64,000 nucleotides of DNA from Desulfoluna sp. (lineage in GTDB: Bacteria; Desulfobacterota; Desulfobacteria; Desulfobacterales; Desulfolunaceae), in NCBI RefSeq assembly GCF_030145185.1, contig NZ_JAQYWB010000023.1, positions 1-64,000 on the forward strand. Direction: 5' to 3'. Position 1 is the stretch's first letter, and each line of letters starts with the position of its first letter. Below are positions 18,206 to 27,264 of this stretch, piece by piece. A program made the translations under genes and the position numbers. Below the pieces are notes generated by a model that was given only the letters and a program-made list of their open reading frames with translations, made no database searches and had not been told where the DNA came from.

Positions 18206-20371
18206 ATGGAAGCTCTTCGCCGCATACTCAACGCCGACTCCGTGGCCATCATCGGGGCCTCACGGGACGAAACCAAACGGGGGTATCAGGCCGTCGCCAC
18301 CCTGAAAAAAAGTGGTTTTGAAGGAAACATCTTTCCCGTAAACCCCCGAGAAAGACGAATTCTGGGGCTTCGATGCTACGCCAATGTCGAAGAGATTAAA
18401 GAATCGGTGGATCTGGCTCTGATCACCACACCGGCGGAAACGATCCCCACGCTTCTGGCCGACTGTGGACGTAAAGGGATTGCCGGGGCTGTGATTATCG
18501 CCGGTGGCTTTGGTGAAATGGGTGGACAGGGCAAACGCCTGGAGATGGAGATCCTTAAAACCGCCCGTACCCATGGAGTCCGCCTGGTAGGACCCAACAC
18601 CTCCGGGATTATCAACATGTGGACGGGATTGAACCTTGTGGGCCTCTCAGATGTTCCCAAAGGGGACATTGCCCTGCTCACCCAAAGCGGTAACATCGCA
18701 CTCCACCTGATCACCGAGGCCAGGCTTCGCAGCCACAAAGGATTTTCCTATTACATCGGCGTGGGGAACGAATCCGATATCCATTTTGACGAATATCTGG
18801 AATTTTTTCGAAATGATGAAAAGACGAAAGCCATTCTCATCTATGTGGAGGGCTTAAGGGATGGTCGAACCTTCCTCCAGCAGGTGTACAAAACCTCCCG
18901 TGAAAAACCGATTATTCTTCTGAAAAGCGGCCGGTCCTCTACGGGACAAAAGTCTGCGGGATCTCACACCGGCGCCTTGGCAGGAATCTCCGAAGTGGCC
19001 CGAACCTCTTTTGAACGTGCGGGGATTATCTACATTGAGCACCCTGATCAGCTCTTTCCTGTTGCGGAAACCCTCTCCAGCCTTCCCCCCATACGAAACA
19101 AAAAGGTGGCGATCCTGGCGGACGGAGGCGGGCATGCCACCATCGCATCGGACCTTCTCACCGATTTAGGCGTGGAGATCCCCCCTTTGTCCGACCGGAC
19201 CCAGGCCAAACTGCGAGACATACTTCCCCACAATGCCTCGGTCACCAACCCCGTGGATGTTGCCGGGGGGACCGATTCCAACCCTGAAATATTTGCTCAA
19301 TGTGCCAGAATCATTTTAAGCGACTCCAACGTCGGTGGTCTTCTCATTGCCGGGCTCTTTGGGGGCTACGCCATTCGGTTCGCCGAAAAACTCAGGTTTA
19401 TTGAGGAAGATGCGGCTCACCAGATGGGCAAGCTGGTTCAAAAAACGGGAAAACCCATCGTCTTGCAGAGCCTGTATAACTCGGTCAAGCCACACTCCCT
19501 TGAGCTTCTGCGTTATTACGGGATCCCGGTCTACGAGTCTCTGGACATCGCCACCCGGTGCATCGGGGCGCTTTCCCGCTATGGGCAATACATTTCTGCG
19601 TACAAATACAAAACAAATTTTCACTTTAACTGGGGCGCCAAGGCCAAAAAAAAGGCCCTCCGGATTATGGAGAATGCACGGAAAGAGAGCCGTCGTTACC
19701 TCTTTGAGCACGAAGCCAAAGAGCTCCTGCGCTGTCATGGTGCCCCGGCAACCCATGATCAATTAGCCAAAACAGCCGATGATGCCGTCCGCCTGGCCCG
19801 TGAATTCGAGGGATCCGCTGTGCTCAAAATTGTTTCGCCGGATATCCTTCATAAAAGTGATGCAGGCGGGGTGCGACTCAATCTGGAAAACGAGGACCAA
19901 ATTAAAAACGCCTTTCACCGCATCATCGACAACGCCCGGGAATACAAACCCGGTGCGGTCATCAAAGGCTGTCTGGTGTCCAGCATGAAGAAAAAGGGCG
20001 TCGAGGTGATCATCGGAACAAAAATTGACCGTCAATTTGGTCCTGTGGTGATGTTCGGCATTGGTGGGATCCTTGTGGAGGTGGTACGCGATGTCTCCTT
20101 CCGGGTCCTGCCTCTCTCTCGAACCGCTGCCACACGCATGATTGATGAGATCAAATCGGCTCCCATATTAAATGGCTTTCGAGGGTCTCCTGCCCTGGAC
20201 AAGCAGGCGCTCAGTGAGCTTTTGCTGACCGTCTCTGAAATCATTGAATCCTATCCGGACATCGAAGAGATGGATTTAAATCCAGTGATTGTCCACGATC
20301 ATGGGATTGATATCGCCGATGCTCGAATCATTTTAAAAAAAATACCGAGTGAAACAAACCCAGTGGATTAA
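18206..20371 (+). CDS. Acyl-CoA synthetase, NDP-forming (acetate-CoA ligase ADP-forming type)
   Basis: The 721-residue single chain combines a CoA-binding domain (VAIIGASRDETKRGYQ), two succinyl-CoA-synthetase-like domains with the phosphohistidine motif SHTGALAG (His about 254), and a C-terminal ATP-grasp domain (about 490-721) with the second histidine loop LHKSDAGGV. These enzymes interconvert acyl-CoA + ADP + Pi with acid + CoA + ATP and often conserve energy. It begins two bases after the hydratase stop. A second, distinct member of this family lies at the right edge of the window. The acyl substrate is not evident. Confidence 0.9.
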   Translation: MEALRRILNADSVAIIGASRDETKRGYQAVATLKKSGFEGNIFPVNPRERRILGLRCYANVEEIKESVDLALITTPAETIPTLLADCGRKGIAGAVIIAGGFGEMGGQGKRLEMEILKTARTHGVRLVGPNTSGIINMWTGLNLVGLSDVPKGDIALLTQSGNIALHLITEARLRSHKGFSYYIGVGNESDIHFDEYLEFFRNDEKTKAILIYVEGLRDGRTFLQQVYKTSREKPIILLKSGRSSTGQKSAGSHTGALAGISEVARTSFERAGIIYIEHPDQLFPVAETLSSLPPIRNKKVAILADGGGHATIASDLLTDLGVEIPPLSDRTQAKLRDILPHNASVTNPVDVAGGTDSNPEIFAQCARIILSDSNVGGLLIAGLFGGYAIRFAEKLRFIEEDAAHQMGKLVQKTGKPIVLQSLYNSVKPHSLELLRYYGIPVYESLDIATRCIGALSRYGQYISAYKYKTNFHFNWGAKAKKKALRIMENARKESRRYLFEHEAKELLRCHGAPATHDQLAKTADDAVRLAREFEGSAVLKIVSPDILHKSDAGGVRLNLENEDQIKNAFHRIIDNAREYKPGAVIKGCLVSSMKKKGVEVIIGTKIDRQFGPVVMFGIGGILVEVVRDVSFRVLPLSRTAATRMIDEIKSAPILNGFRGSPALDKQALSELLLTVSEIIESYPDIEEMDLNPVIVHDHGIDIADARIILKKIPSETNPVD

Positions 20372-20392
20372 TGTCCTTTCAGGAGAGATGCC

Positions 20393-21181
20393 ATGCCGGA
20401 CCCCTGCCCCTTTGATCGCAACGATGTCCTCAGCCTGCTGTTTCACCCTCGGCCGGGACTTCCCGTCGAACAAGAGACCGCCACCTGCTTTGATCTCTTC
20501 ATCCCTGCCCATGATGGAGAACGCCTTGTCATTCGTTGCCATCTTAAAGGCAAAGAGTGGCCCTGCCTCCTCTTCTTTCACGGCAACGGAGAGGTCGCCT
20601 CTGATTACGATGAATTCGCCTCTCATCTTACCGGATGCGGGTACAATTTTTTTATCGCAGAATACCGGGGATACGGCCTCTCGCAAGGGGAGCCCTCGGT
20701 GGCTCATATGCTTTCCGATGCCAGAACGACTTTTTCCTTTCTGGACGGATGGTTGAAAAACCGAGAGTACGACGCCCCTCGGGTGGTGATGGGACGCTCC
20801 ATCGGCAGTGCCCCGGCCATCGAGGTGGCGACTTTTTTTCCAGCGTGCATCCAGGCACTTGTCATCGAAAGCGGATTTGCCCGGTTCATTCCTCTCCTCC
20901 ACACCCTTGGACTGCCCCGGTGGGTAGAGCTCCCCCATGAATCCAGGGGACCGGCCAACCTGACAAAAATCAGCACGTACAGCGGCCCTCTTCTTGTGAT
21001 ACATGCCGCTGAAGACAGCATCATCTCCTTTCACGAAGGTGAAGATCTCTTTGAAGCCTCTCCCTCACAAGAGAAACACTTTCTCGAGGTGAAAAATGCA
21101 GACCACAACGACCTCTTTTATGTGGGCTTCCGAGATTATCTGGACGCCCTGGAAGGCCTTTCCCGGCGTCTGATGACCTGA
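20393..21181 (+). CDS. Alpha/beta hydrolase
   Basis: The 262-residue protein has an HGNGE oxyanion segment, the nucleophile elbow GRSIG (Ser about 134), an aspartate in HAAEDSII (about 206) and the histidine in NADHNDL (about 237), completing a catalytic triad in the order of the BEM46/ABHD13-like group. There is no signal peptide, so it is probably a cytosolic esterase or thioesterase. AGGAGA upstream supports the start. It is the last gene of the hydratase-CoA ligase operon and may release an acid or act on a CoA thioester of the same pathway. That role is inference from position. Confidence 0.82.
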   Translation: MPDPCPFDRNDVLSLLFHPRPGLPVEQETATCFDLFIPAHDGERLVIRCHLKGKEWPCLLFFHGNGEVASDYDEFASHLTGCGYNFFIAEYRGYGLSQGEPSVAHMLSDARTTFSFLDGWLKNREYDAPRVVMGRSIGSAPAIEVATFFPACIQALVIESGFARFIPLLHTLGLPRWVELPHESRGPANLTKISTYSGPLLVIHAAEDSIISFHEGEDLFEASPSQEKHFLEVKNADHNDLFYVGFRDYLDALEGLSRRLMT

Positions 21182-21192
21182 TTTGAAATCAT

Positions 21193-23016
21193 TTATCTCG
21201 ATTCACCCTTCCAGAGTTTTTCTCGAAGACCCGAGGCCCTGTGGGTTCGCCTGGAAAGCGCTCTTTCAAGGATCTCAGGAGCGCTCCACACGGCCACCTC
21301 TTCCCTCGCACGGGTAATCCCGGTGTAGATCAGCTCACGGGTCAACACCGGGGCATCGCTGTCAGGAAGCAGCAAGGTCACATGGTTGAATTCTGAGCCC
21401 TGGCTCTTGTGAACCGTCATGGCAAAGACGGTCTCCACCGAGGGGAGTCGGGCGCAATGGATATGGCGCAAGCCCCCTTCGGTGTCGGGAAAAGCCACGG
21501 CCAACTCTCCCCCCGTCTTAACGGTGATCCCCGTGTCCCCATTAAAGAGCCCTAAGGTGTAATCGTTTTCCGTCACCATCACCGGCCGGCCGCGGTACCA
21601 GAGATCCGCCCCTGCGAGCCCTATGCAGCGCTCCACCCATTGATTGATGCGTAAGACCCCCATGGGGCCTTTTCGAACGGCACAGAGAATTCGAAACCGA
21701 TCGATGGCCGCCAGCATGTCATGGGGATCCGTTAACCGGGCATATCCGGCCAGATGATGCCGAACCCTCGCCTCAAGCCAGGCCATGGGGCTATCGCCCA
21801 GGGCGGGACCTGCCAGAAGAAAACCCGGATCGGCGATTCTGGAGAGAGCCTGGACGTCCCCCCGATTGGCAGCGTCCGCGGCTTGACCGATGCCCGGACA
21901 GGCCCCGAAGCGATAACTCTTCGTCAGGGTGGTCACCGCGTCGGCAAGGGGGGGGAGCTGGGGATCCGTCGGGAGACTCCTCCCCGTTATTTTTAAAAGC
22001 ATGCGCCCCAGCTCCGGTGAGACGCGGTCCCCTTTTTTCCCGTGACAGAGGTCCCCCATCACCGAACCCGCCTCCACCGAGGCCAGCTGGTTCCGATCCC
22101 CCATGAGGATAAGCCGGGTGGAAGGAGACAAGGCCCGAACCAGGCGCCCCATGAGAGGAAGATCCACCATGGACGCTTCATCCACCACGATGATGTCGTA
22201 AGGAAGGGGCTCGCGATGGCGGAAGAGTTCCCGACGGCCCCGCCCCAATTTGCCAAGAATTCGATGGATGGTGGCGGCCTCTCTGGGAAGCGCGTTTCTC
22301 ACGGCGTCCTTTAAATCCAACCGTTTTAAAGCACCTGCCATGGACTCCATGAGGCGGGCGGCCGCTTTGCCAGTAGGAGCTACCAGGGCAATGGTCGGCG
22401 TCCCGCTGAATCGACGCTGATGCTGTTCCACAAGCAGCGATAAGATTTTCGTCACGGTGGTGGTCTTTCCCGTTCCCGGCCCGCCTGAGATAACACAGAA
22501 TCGATGCAGCAACGCCACCGCCGCGGCCAGTTTCTGACGATCCATTCCGTCCTCTGCAAGGGCGGGAAAATACCGATTGAGGCCCTCTTGCAGGGCGCTC
22601 ATTTCCGCTTCCGGGAGATCTGAAAGGCGACACTCTCCGGCCATATACAGGGCCACCTCCTGCTGAAAGCGGTAATAGCGTCGCAGATAAAGTCGCCCTC
22701 GATCATCGAGCACAAGAAGCGAGCCCTGGTCATCCCTTCCGGCCACGCCCAGCTCTCGAAGATGCTCTCCCCAGCTTCCGCCGTCCATCGGGCTGACACA
22801 GTCCGCCACTGAATAGCCAGCAAACCTGTTCAAATCGATACAGATATGCCCGTGTCGGCTCTCACGACTCACCAGAGCTGCCGCAAAAAAAATCGACTCA
22901 TCCTGTGCGTGCCGCTCGGCCAGAAACGAGGCAAAGGCCAGGTCGGTATGGGAAAAACCCTGCTCCATCCAGACCTTCCAGCCAGAGGGCTTCATGGCTT
23001 CCTGCTTTAAATTCAT
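21193..23016 (-). CDS. recD: Exodeoxyribonuclease V subunit alpha (RecD helicase)
   Basis: The 607-residue protein is a superfamily 1B helicase with Walker A GGPGTGKT (178-185), VDEASMVD for Walker B, and the late motif TVHKSQGSEF. Length and order match RecD of RecBCD rather than the longer RecD2. RecD is the fast 5'-3' motor of the complex. It is on the same strand as recC-recB but separated from recB by the plus-strand DUF3334 gene, so it must have its own promoter. It converges with the alpha/beta hydrolase gene. Confidence 0.94.
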   Translation of the reverse strand: MNLKQEAMKPSGWKVWMEQGFSHTDLAFASFLAERHAQDESIFFAAALVSRESRHGHICIDLNRFAGYSVADCVSPMDGGSWGEHLRELGVAGRDDQGSLLVLDDRGRLYLRRYYRFQQEVALYMAGECRLSDLPEAEMSALQEGLNRYFPALAEDGMDRQKLAAAVALLHRFCVISGGPGTGKTTTVTKILSLLVEQHQRRFSGTPTIALVAPTGKAAARLMESMAGALKRLDLKDAVRNALPREAATIHRILGKLGRGRRELFRHREPLPYDIIVVDEASMVDLPLMGRLVRALSPSTRLILMGDRNQLASVEAGSVMGDLCHGKKGDRVSPELGRMLLKITGRSLPTDPQLPPLADAVTTLTKSYRFGACPGIGQAADAANRGDVQALSRIADPGFLLAGPALGDSPMAWLEARVRHHLAGYARLTDPHDMLAAIDRFRILCAVRKGPMGVLRINQWVERCIGLAGADLWYRGRPVMVTENDYTLGLFNGDTGITVKTGGELAVAFPDTEGGLRHIHCARLPSVETVFAMTVHKSQGSEFNHVTLLLPDSDAPVLTRELIYTGITRAREEVAVWSAPEILERALSRRTHRASGLREKLWKGESR

Positions 23017-23109
23017 TGGATCATCTCTTCCTCATTGTGATAATATACGCGATTGTATGCAGCCGGTTCGCCGACAACTCACTAACCTTTCAGTACGACA
23101 GGCATATTC

Positions 23110-23667
23110 ATGAAGCTTCAAGAAGCACCGACTATTGATCTTATCGCAGCCGTTCTCTCCGAGGCGGTTACCTATGTGCTGGAACTCAGCATCCGGAAAT
23201 CTATCTCCTTCGCCCCCACCCTCCAGACCATCCCCAAGCTGATCATGCGACCGGATATCAGCTGCTTCGTTCAGCTGAGCGGAGACTTCAGCGGGCTGAT
23301 TGTCTTCAATTTCAGCGATCGGACCGCCGTCAAACTCTATCAGAGTTACATGGTGTCCATGGGCATTCCCCCAGAAAATCTCGTCAAGGATTTTACCTCC
23401 AACGAGGTGACCGACAGCATTGGTGAAATCTTTAATCAGGTGGTCGGAGAGTTTACCCGCCTCATTGAAACAGAGTTTGGCCTCTCCATCATGTGGGGGC
23501 AACCCAAAGTATTGGCTCTGACCAGTGCCATCACCCTCACCATCGATGCCGACTATCACGAGAACCGACGCATCGCCTTTGCCATCGACAACGACCGGTT
23601 CCAGGCGGAAGTGGCCCTGGAACAGACTCAGTTTACCCACATGCCGGAATTCAACCGCCCCGCTTAG
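23110..23667 (+). CDS. DUF3334 / CheX-like protein
   Basis: The 185-residue protein resembles the DUF3334 group (opening with a TIDLIAAVLSEAVTYVLEL-type helix, then MRPDISCFVQLSGDFSGLIV, then NEVTDSIGEIFNQVVGEFT, the NxxG/E region shared with CheX/CheC-type phosphatase folds). CheX proteins dephosphorylate CheY, but whether this one has that activity is unknown. An AGG site seven bases upstream supports the start. The gene sits alone between recB and recD on the opposite strand. Its stop codon TAG is the first part of a dispersed repeat copy. Confidence 0.75.
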   Translation: MKLQEAPTIDLIAAVLSEAVTYVLELSIRKSISFAPTLQTIPKLIMRPDISCFVQLSGDFSGLIVFNFSDRTAVKLYQSYMVSMGIPPENLVKDFTSNEVTDSIGEIFNQVVGEFTRLIETEFGLSIMWGQPKVLALTSAITLTIDADYHENRRIAFAIDNDRFQAEVALEQTQFTHMPEFNRPA

Positions 23668-23687
23668 CCCGGAAATATCCGGGTTAG
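23664..23687. repeat. Dispersed repeat copy A (both ends fused)
   Basis: TTAGCCCGGA (23664-23673) and TATCCGGGTTAG (23676-23687) face each other with only two bases between, so the copy is a perfect small hairpin (CCCGGA-aata-TCCGGG). The TAG is the stop codon of the DUF3334 gene. The same core recurs at 38881, 39112, 45058, 53353 and 61059. Confidence 0.75.
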
Positions 23688-23703
23688 GGGGTGGCCCCTT
23701 TTT
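23684..23703 (+). terminator. Possible terminator of the DUF3334 gene
   Basis: A short GGGG-tgg-CCCC stem is followed by five Ts on the plus strand, immediately after repeat copy A. The stem is only four to five pairs, so it may act together with the repeat hairpin. Confidence 0.5.
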
Positions 23704-23718
23704 CTGCCCTCTCTCTTC

Positions 23719-26700
23719 TCAGGGCAGATCGATCAACAAGGCGTCCAATTCCCGTATGCAACCCTCCTCAGGCCGATCGAAGTAGACGCCCTTGCCGGAG
23801 CCATCCACACCCCGAAGAAAGACATACCAGGCTCCGGCCATATGGACTTCATAGTCATACGCCTCGCCCAATTTAAGGGCGAGGTGACGATTCAAGGCCA
23901 CGGTGTAGAGGAGATACTGAAGGCCGTAGTGATGTTCGCTCATGGCGTGAGCCAGGGCCTGTTTATGATAGTCCTCCGGGCTGTTTCCAAGGTGATTGGA
24001 CTTCCAGTCGATAATCCCAAAGCCTTTTCCCACCTGAAAAATCAAATCCACAAAGCCTTTGAGATACCCTTGAATCGGGGAAAAGCTGAGCCCTTCCATC
24101 CTCAGCTCGCCCCCTTCAAGCGGCCCATACCCCCAGCGATTCAAGACCTCTTTCAGGGCGCCGGGGGTGATGCGTTTCAAGGGAAAGGTAAACTCCATCT
24201 CGTGGAGACGCTCCCGCACGGGCACCTCCGCCAGGGTAAAGGGGGTCTCAAAGGCGTTCAGAGGCGTGTTCAGGACCTCTCTCACCATCCCGGAGATAGC
24301 TTCGGTCCAAAGTTCGGTATCGTACCCATGCCTAAGCAGCAGCTCACGGCAGGCAGAGGTCCTGACCGACTCTTCCGCGTCAAAGGGAAGGGTTTCAAAA
24401 AGCGTGTGCATAAAGGTGCCGGGGCCGGCCCCCTTGGGAAAGGCAAAAATACCTTCAGCCGGAACCTCCTCCTCTGGTTTTTTGTGGACCCAGGCGTCGT
24501 AATCGGCTTCATGGGACTCTCTACCCGAAGAAGCCAGGCCTGAAAAGCTAGTGACAATCCGCGGATCCGGTAGCCTGCCCTTGAACTGCCGCGCCGGGGC
24601 CAGTTCGGCCTGAGTCTCCTGAAAGGTCAAGGGGATCGATTCTTCATCCTGCTCGCAAAGTTGGATCGTCACCGCTCCGGTCGAGGCTGACTCCAATTCG
24701 TGCAGATCGGTGACCAGGTCATGTTCGTTCCGGGAGACGATGAGAGAGGCCGCCTCTTCGGCACTTCTGCTCTCCGGAGCATGAAGAAGCCGTGCCATGG
24801 CGCTCCGCTCAAAGCCCTTGACCCGTCCCCAGGGGATCACCATATGATGACAGGCACGGGTCAGGGCCACATACAGCAGGCGAAGTTCTTCGGCCAGGGC
24901 CTCTCCCGCGGCCAGGGCCCTGTGTTCCTCCAAGTCCTCTGAACCCACATCGTAGACCAGAGCGTCCTCCCCTTCGTGATAGAGAGCCCCCCCTTTGGGC
25001 TCCCGATATCCCATAAAGGGGAATGGCAAAAAGACCACCCCGTATTCCAGCCCCTTGCTCTTGTGAATGGTGACAATCTGCACCGCCGTCCGATCACTCT
25101 CTAAGTGAAGCTGATGCTCCTCCAGTCTCGGTGAGGCAGGATCCCGCATGCGGGACAGCCACCGGAGGAGTCCTTCCGGTGAGAGGCGGCGCGTCATGGT
25201 TTCCCGATGCAGAAGGGCGATGAGATGCTGCATGTTGGTGACCCGGCGCTCGCCATCTGTCAGGCCCATCAGACGTTCATAGGGCTCCTGCGCCCGTATG
25301 AAGCGGCGAATCATCCGCATAAAGCTCTCCTCTTTCCAGAGGGCATGCCACTCTGCAAAAAGCACACTCCAGTGTTCCAGCTGCAAGGGGGAGGTGTCCA
25401 GCGCGGCGATGGCCTCGGCATCCAGGCCGATCATGCGGGTGGCAAGGGCTGCCTTGACCAGAGAGAGGCGCCAGGGCCGCAGGCAGGCGGCAAGCAAAAG
25501 AGCCGTCTCTTCGGCCTCCTCGCTGTCAAAAATATTTCCTGAGCTGTAGAGAACGGCGTGAACCCCCAAGGTCGTCAGATGGTTTTTCACGGCCCTAGCC
25601 TGATCGTTGGTCCTGACGATCACCGCCACATCTTTTTCTGTAAAAGGTGCCGCTCCGATCAAAGCGCGGCCTTCCCGTCCCATGCGCAGCAGAGAGACCA
25701 GCTCGGCCCCGCAGAGGTCGATACAGAGGTTCTGGGCCACCTCTTTGGAGAGGGGCTTCTCCCCGGCCTCAAATCGCTGAATCAAAAGGGGGCTTATGGG
25801 CTCCGAATCGAGGGTCAGCGTCTCTGCATTGTCTCCCCCGGCACTTTTGACCGGAGCAAAGAGGATCCGGTCAAAAAGGAAGGGAGCATCACCGCGTGAA
25901 AAAAGGGTGTTGACAGCCTGGACCATGCCATTGGTGCTGCGGTAGTTCACATCCAGGGTATACCCTTTTTCCGCCTCACCGGCGGCCCTTAAATAGGCAA
26001 AAATATCGGCCCCGCGGAACCCGTAAATTGCCTGTTTGGGGTCTCCGATCATAAACAGGGTGGTCTCTTTAAAAAGGCGATCAAAAATCTCGTATTGTTC
26101 GGGGTCGGTGTCCTGGAACTCATCAATGAGAGCCGCATCGTAGTTTTGACTCACGCCCCGGGCGAGGGTGTCTCCCCCGTCGTCTCCAAGGGCTCGGGCC
26201 ACCCGGGAGAGCAGGTCATCGAACCCCATGATTCCGGCACTCTCTTTGTCCTTGGACAGAGTCTCATCCACATACCGGGCCAGGGCGATCAGATGAGCCA
26301 TGTGATTGCGCTCATAAATAATTTTCAAATCTTCAAGGTCTTCCAGAAGGGTATCCATGATCCCGAAGAGCGGGTTCTCTTCGACGGCCTTTCCCTTTTT
26401 GGTGGCGGCGCACAAGGTGGAGAGAGATAATTTTTCAAGATCTTTCATCTCCCCAAAGGGAACGCTGCCGGAAAAAAGGTCCCGGGCCGCCGCCTCAGCC
26501 TTTCTCTCCACCCCTTTGCGGTATTTGTTCCGATTAAGGGCCGGGTCCGTTGCGATGATGCGTAAGGCGTTCTCTTTTTCCTGGCCCCATATTCGCGATG
26601 CCCGCCCCAGGGATGTGAGACATTGCGCCTCGCACTCCGCGGCAGAGACCGGTTCCCCCTCAGGCAAAAAGGAGATCCGGGACAAGGGGGTGCTGAAGGA

Positions 26701-27264
26701 GAGAAACCTTAACAGACTCTCGGGCAGAATCTTTTGGTCCTTGAGCCAGGCCGCGTAGAGAGAGGTCGCTCCCTCTACCATCCTCCGATAATAATCCTGC
26801 ACTGCCCGCTGCTTCAAGTGACTGAGATCGGTGACCAGTTCCATATCCAGGGGCGAGCCGCTCTCAAAGGCATGGTCCGACAAAAGCCGCCGGCAAAAGC
26901 CATGAATGGTGAAGATGGCCGCTTCATCAAAGTTGCGAAGGGCCGTTCGAAGACGACGGGCCGCATCGTTGTGCGCGGCTCCATCGGGAAACAAAGAGGC
27001 ATAGAGAGAATCATCGTTTGGGGTGCCTTCGAGAAAATGGAGGGCTTCGCGCAGCCGTTCCCGAATGCGTTCGGCCAGCTCCTGGGTGGCGGCTTCCGTA
27101 AAGGTCACCACCAGGATGCGGTCCACAGACATCTTTTCCTCTACCACGAGACGCAGGTAGAGGGCCGCGATGGTATAGGTTTTTCCGGTACCAGCGCTTG
27201 CTTCGATGAGATTTCGCCCGGCAAGGGGAGTGGCGTCGAGACGCAGGGTCGCTAAGGTTTTCAT
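23719..27264 (-). CDS. recB: Exodeoxyribonuclease V subunit beta (RecB helicase-nuclease)
   Basis: The 1181-residue protein has Walker A EASAGTGKT (21-29), UvrD/Rep helicase motifs (AALIDEFQDTDPEQY, FMIGDPKQAIYGFRGAD, TIHKSKGLEYGVVF) and a C-terminal RecB-type nuclease domain with GFVDLIF...IIDWKSN, the D-x-K catalytic pair. It is the 3'-5' motor and the single nuclease of RecBCD, processing double-strand ends and degrading foreign DNA. Its ATG overlaps the recC stop (ATGA), so it is translationally coupled to recC. It is somewhat shorter in the N-terminal part than well-studied enterobacterial RecB. Confidence 0.95.
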   Translation of the reverse strand: MKTLATLRLDATPLAGRNLIEASAGTGKTYTIAALYLRLVVEEKMSVDRILVVTFTEAATQELAERIRERLREALHFLEGTPNDDSLYASLFPDGAAHNDAARRLRTALRNFDEAAIFTIHGFCRRLLSDHAFESGSPLDMELVTDLSHLKQRAVQDYYRRMVEGATSLYAAWLKDQKILPESLLRFLSFSTPLSRISFLPEGEPVSAAECEAQCLTSLGRASRIWGQEKENALRIIATDPALNRNKYRKGVERKAEAAARDLFSGSVPFGEMKDLEKLSLSTLCAATKKGKAVEENPLFGIMDTLLEDLEDLKIIYERNHMAHLIALARYVDETLSKDKESAGIMGFDDLLSRVARALGDDGGDTLARGVSQNYDAALIDEFQDTDPEQYEIFDRLFKETTLFMIGDPKQAIYGFRGADIFAYLRAAGEAEKGYTLDVNYRSTNGMVQAVNTLFSRGDAPFLFDRILFAPVKSAGGDNAETLTLDSEPISPLLIQRFEAGEKPLSKEVAQNLCIDLCGAELVSLLRMGREGRALIGAAPFTEKDVAVIVRTNDQARAVKNHLTTLGVHAVLYSSGNIFDSEEAEETALLLAACLRPWRLSLVKAALATRMIGLDAEAIAALDTSPLQLEHWSVLFAEWHALWKEESFMRMIRRFIRAQEPYERLMGLTDGERRVTNMQHLIALLHRETMTRRLSPEGLLRWLSRMRDPASPRLEEHQLHLESDRTAVQIVTIHKSKGLEYGVVFLPFPFMGYREPKGGALYHEGEDALVYDVGSEDLEEHRALAAGEALAEELRLLYVALTRACHHMVIPWGRVKGFERSAMARLLHAPESRSAEEAASLIVSRNEHDLVTDLHELESASTGAVTIQLCEQDEESIPLTFQETQAELAPARQFKGRLPDPRIVTSFSGLASSGRESHEADYDAWVHKKPEEEVPAEGIFAFPKGAGPGTFMHTLFETLPFDAEESVRTSACRELLLRHGYDTELWTEAISGMVREVLNTPLNAFETPFTLAEVPVRERLHEMEFTFPLKRITPGALKEVLNRWGYGPLEGGELRMEGLSFSPIQGYLKGFVDLIFQVGKGFGIIDWKSNHLGNSPEDYHKQALAHAMSEHHYGLQYLLYTVALNRHLALKLGEAYDYEVHMAGAWYVFLRGVDGSGKGVYFDRPEEGCIRELDALLIDLP

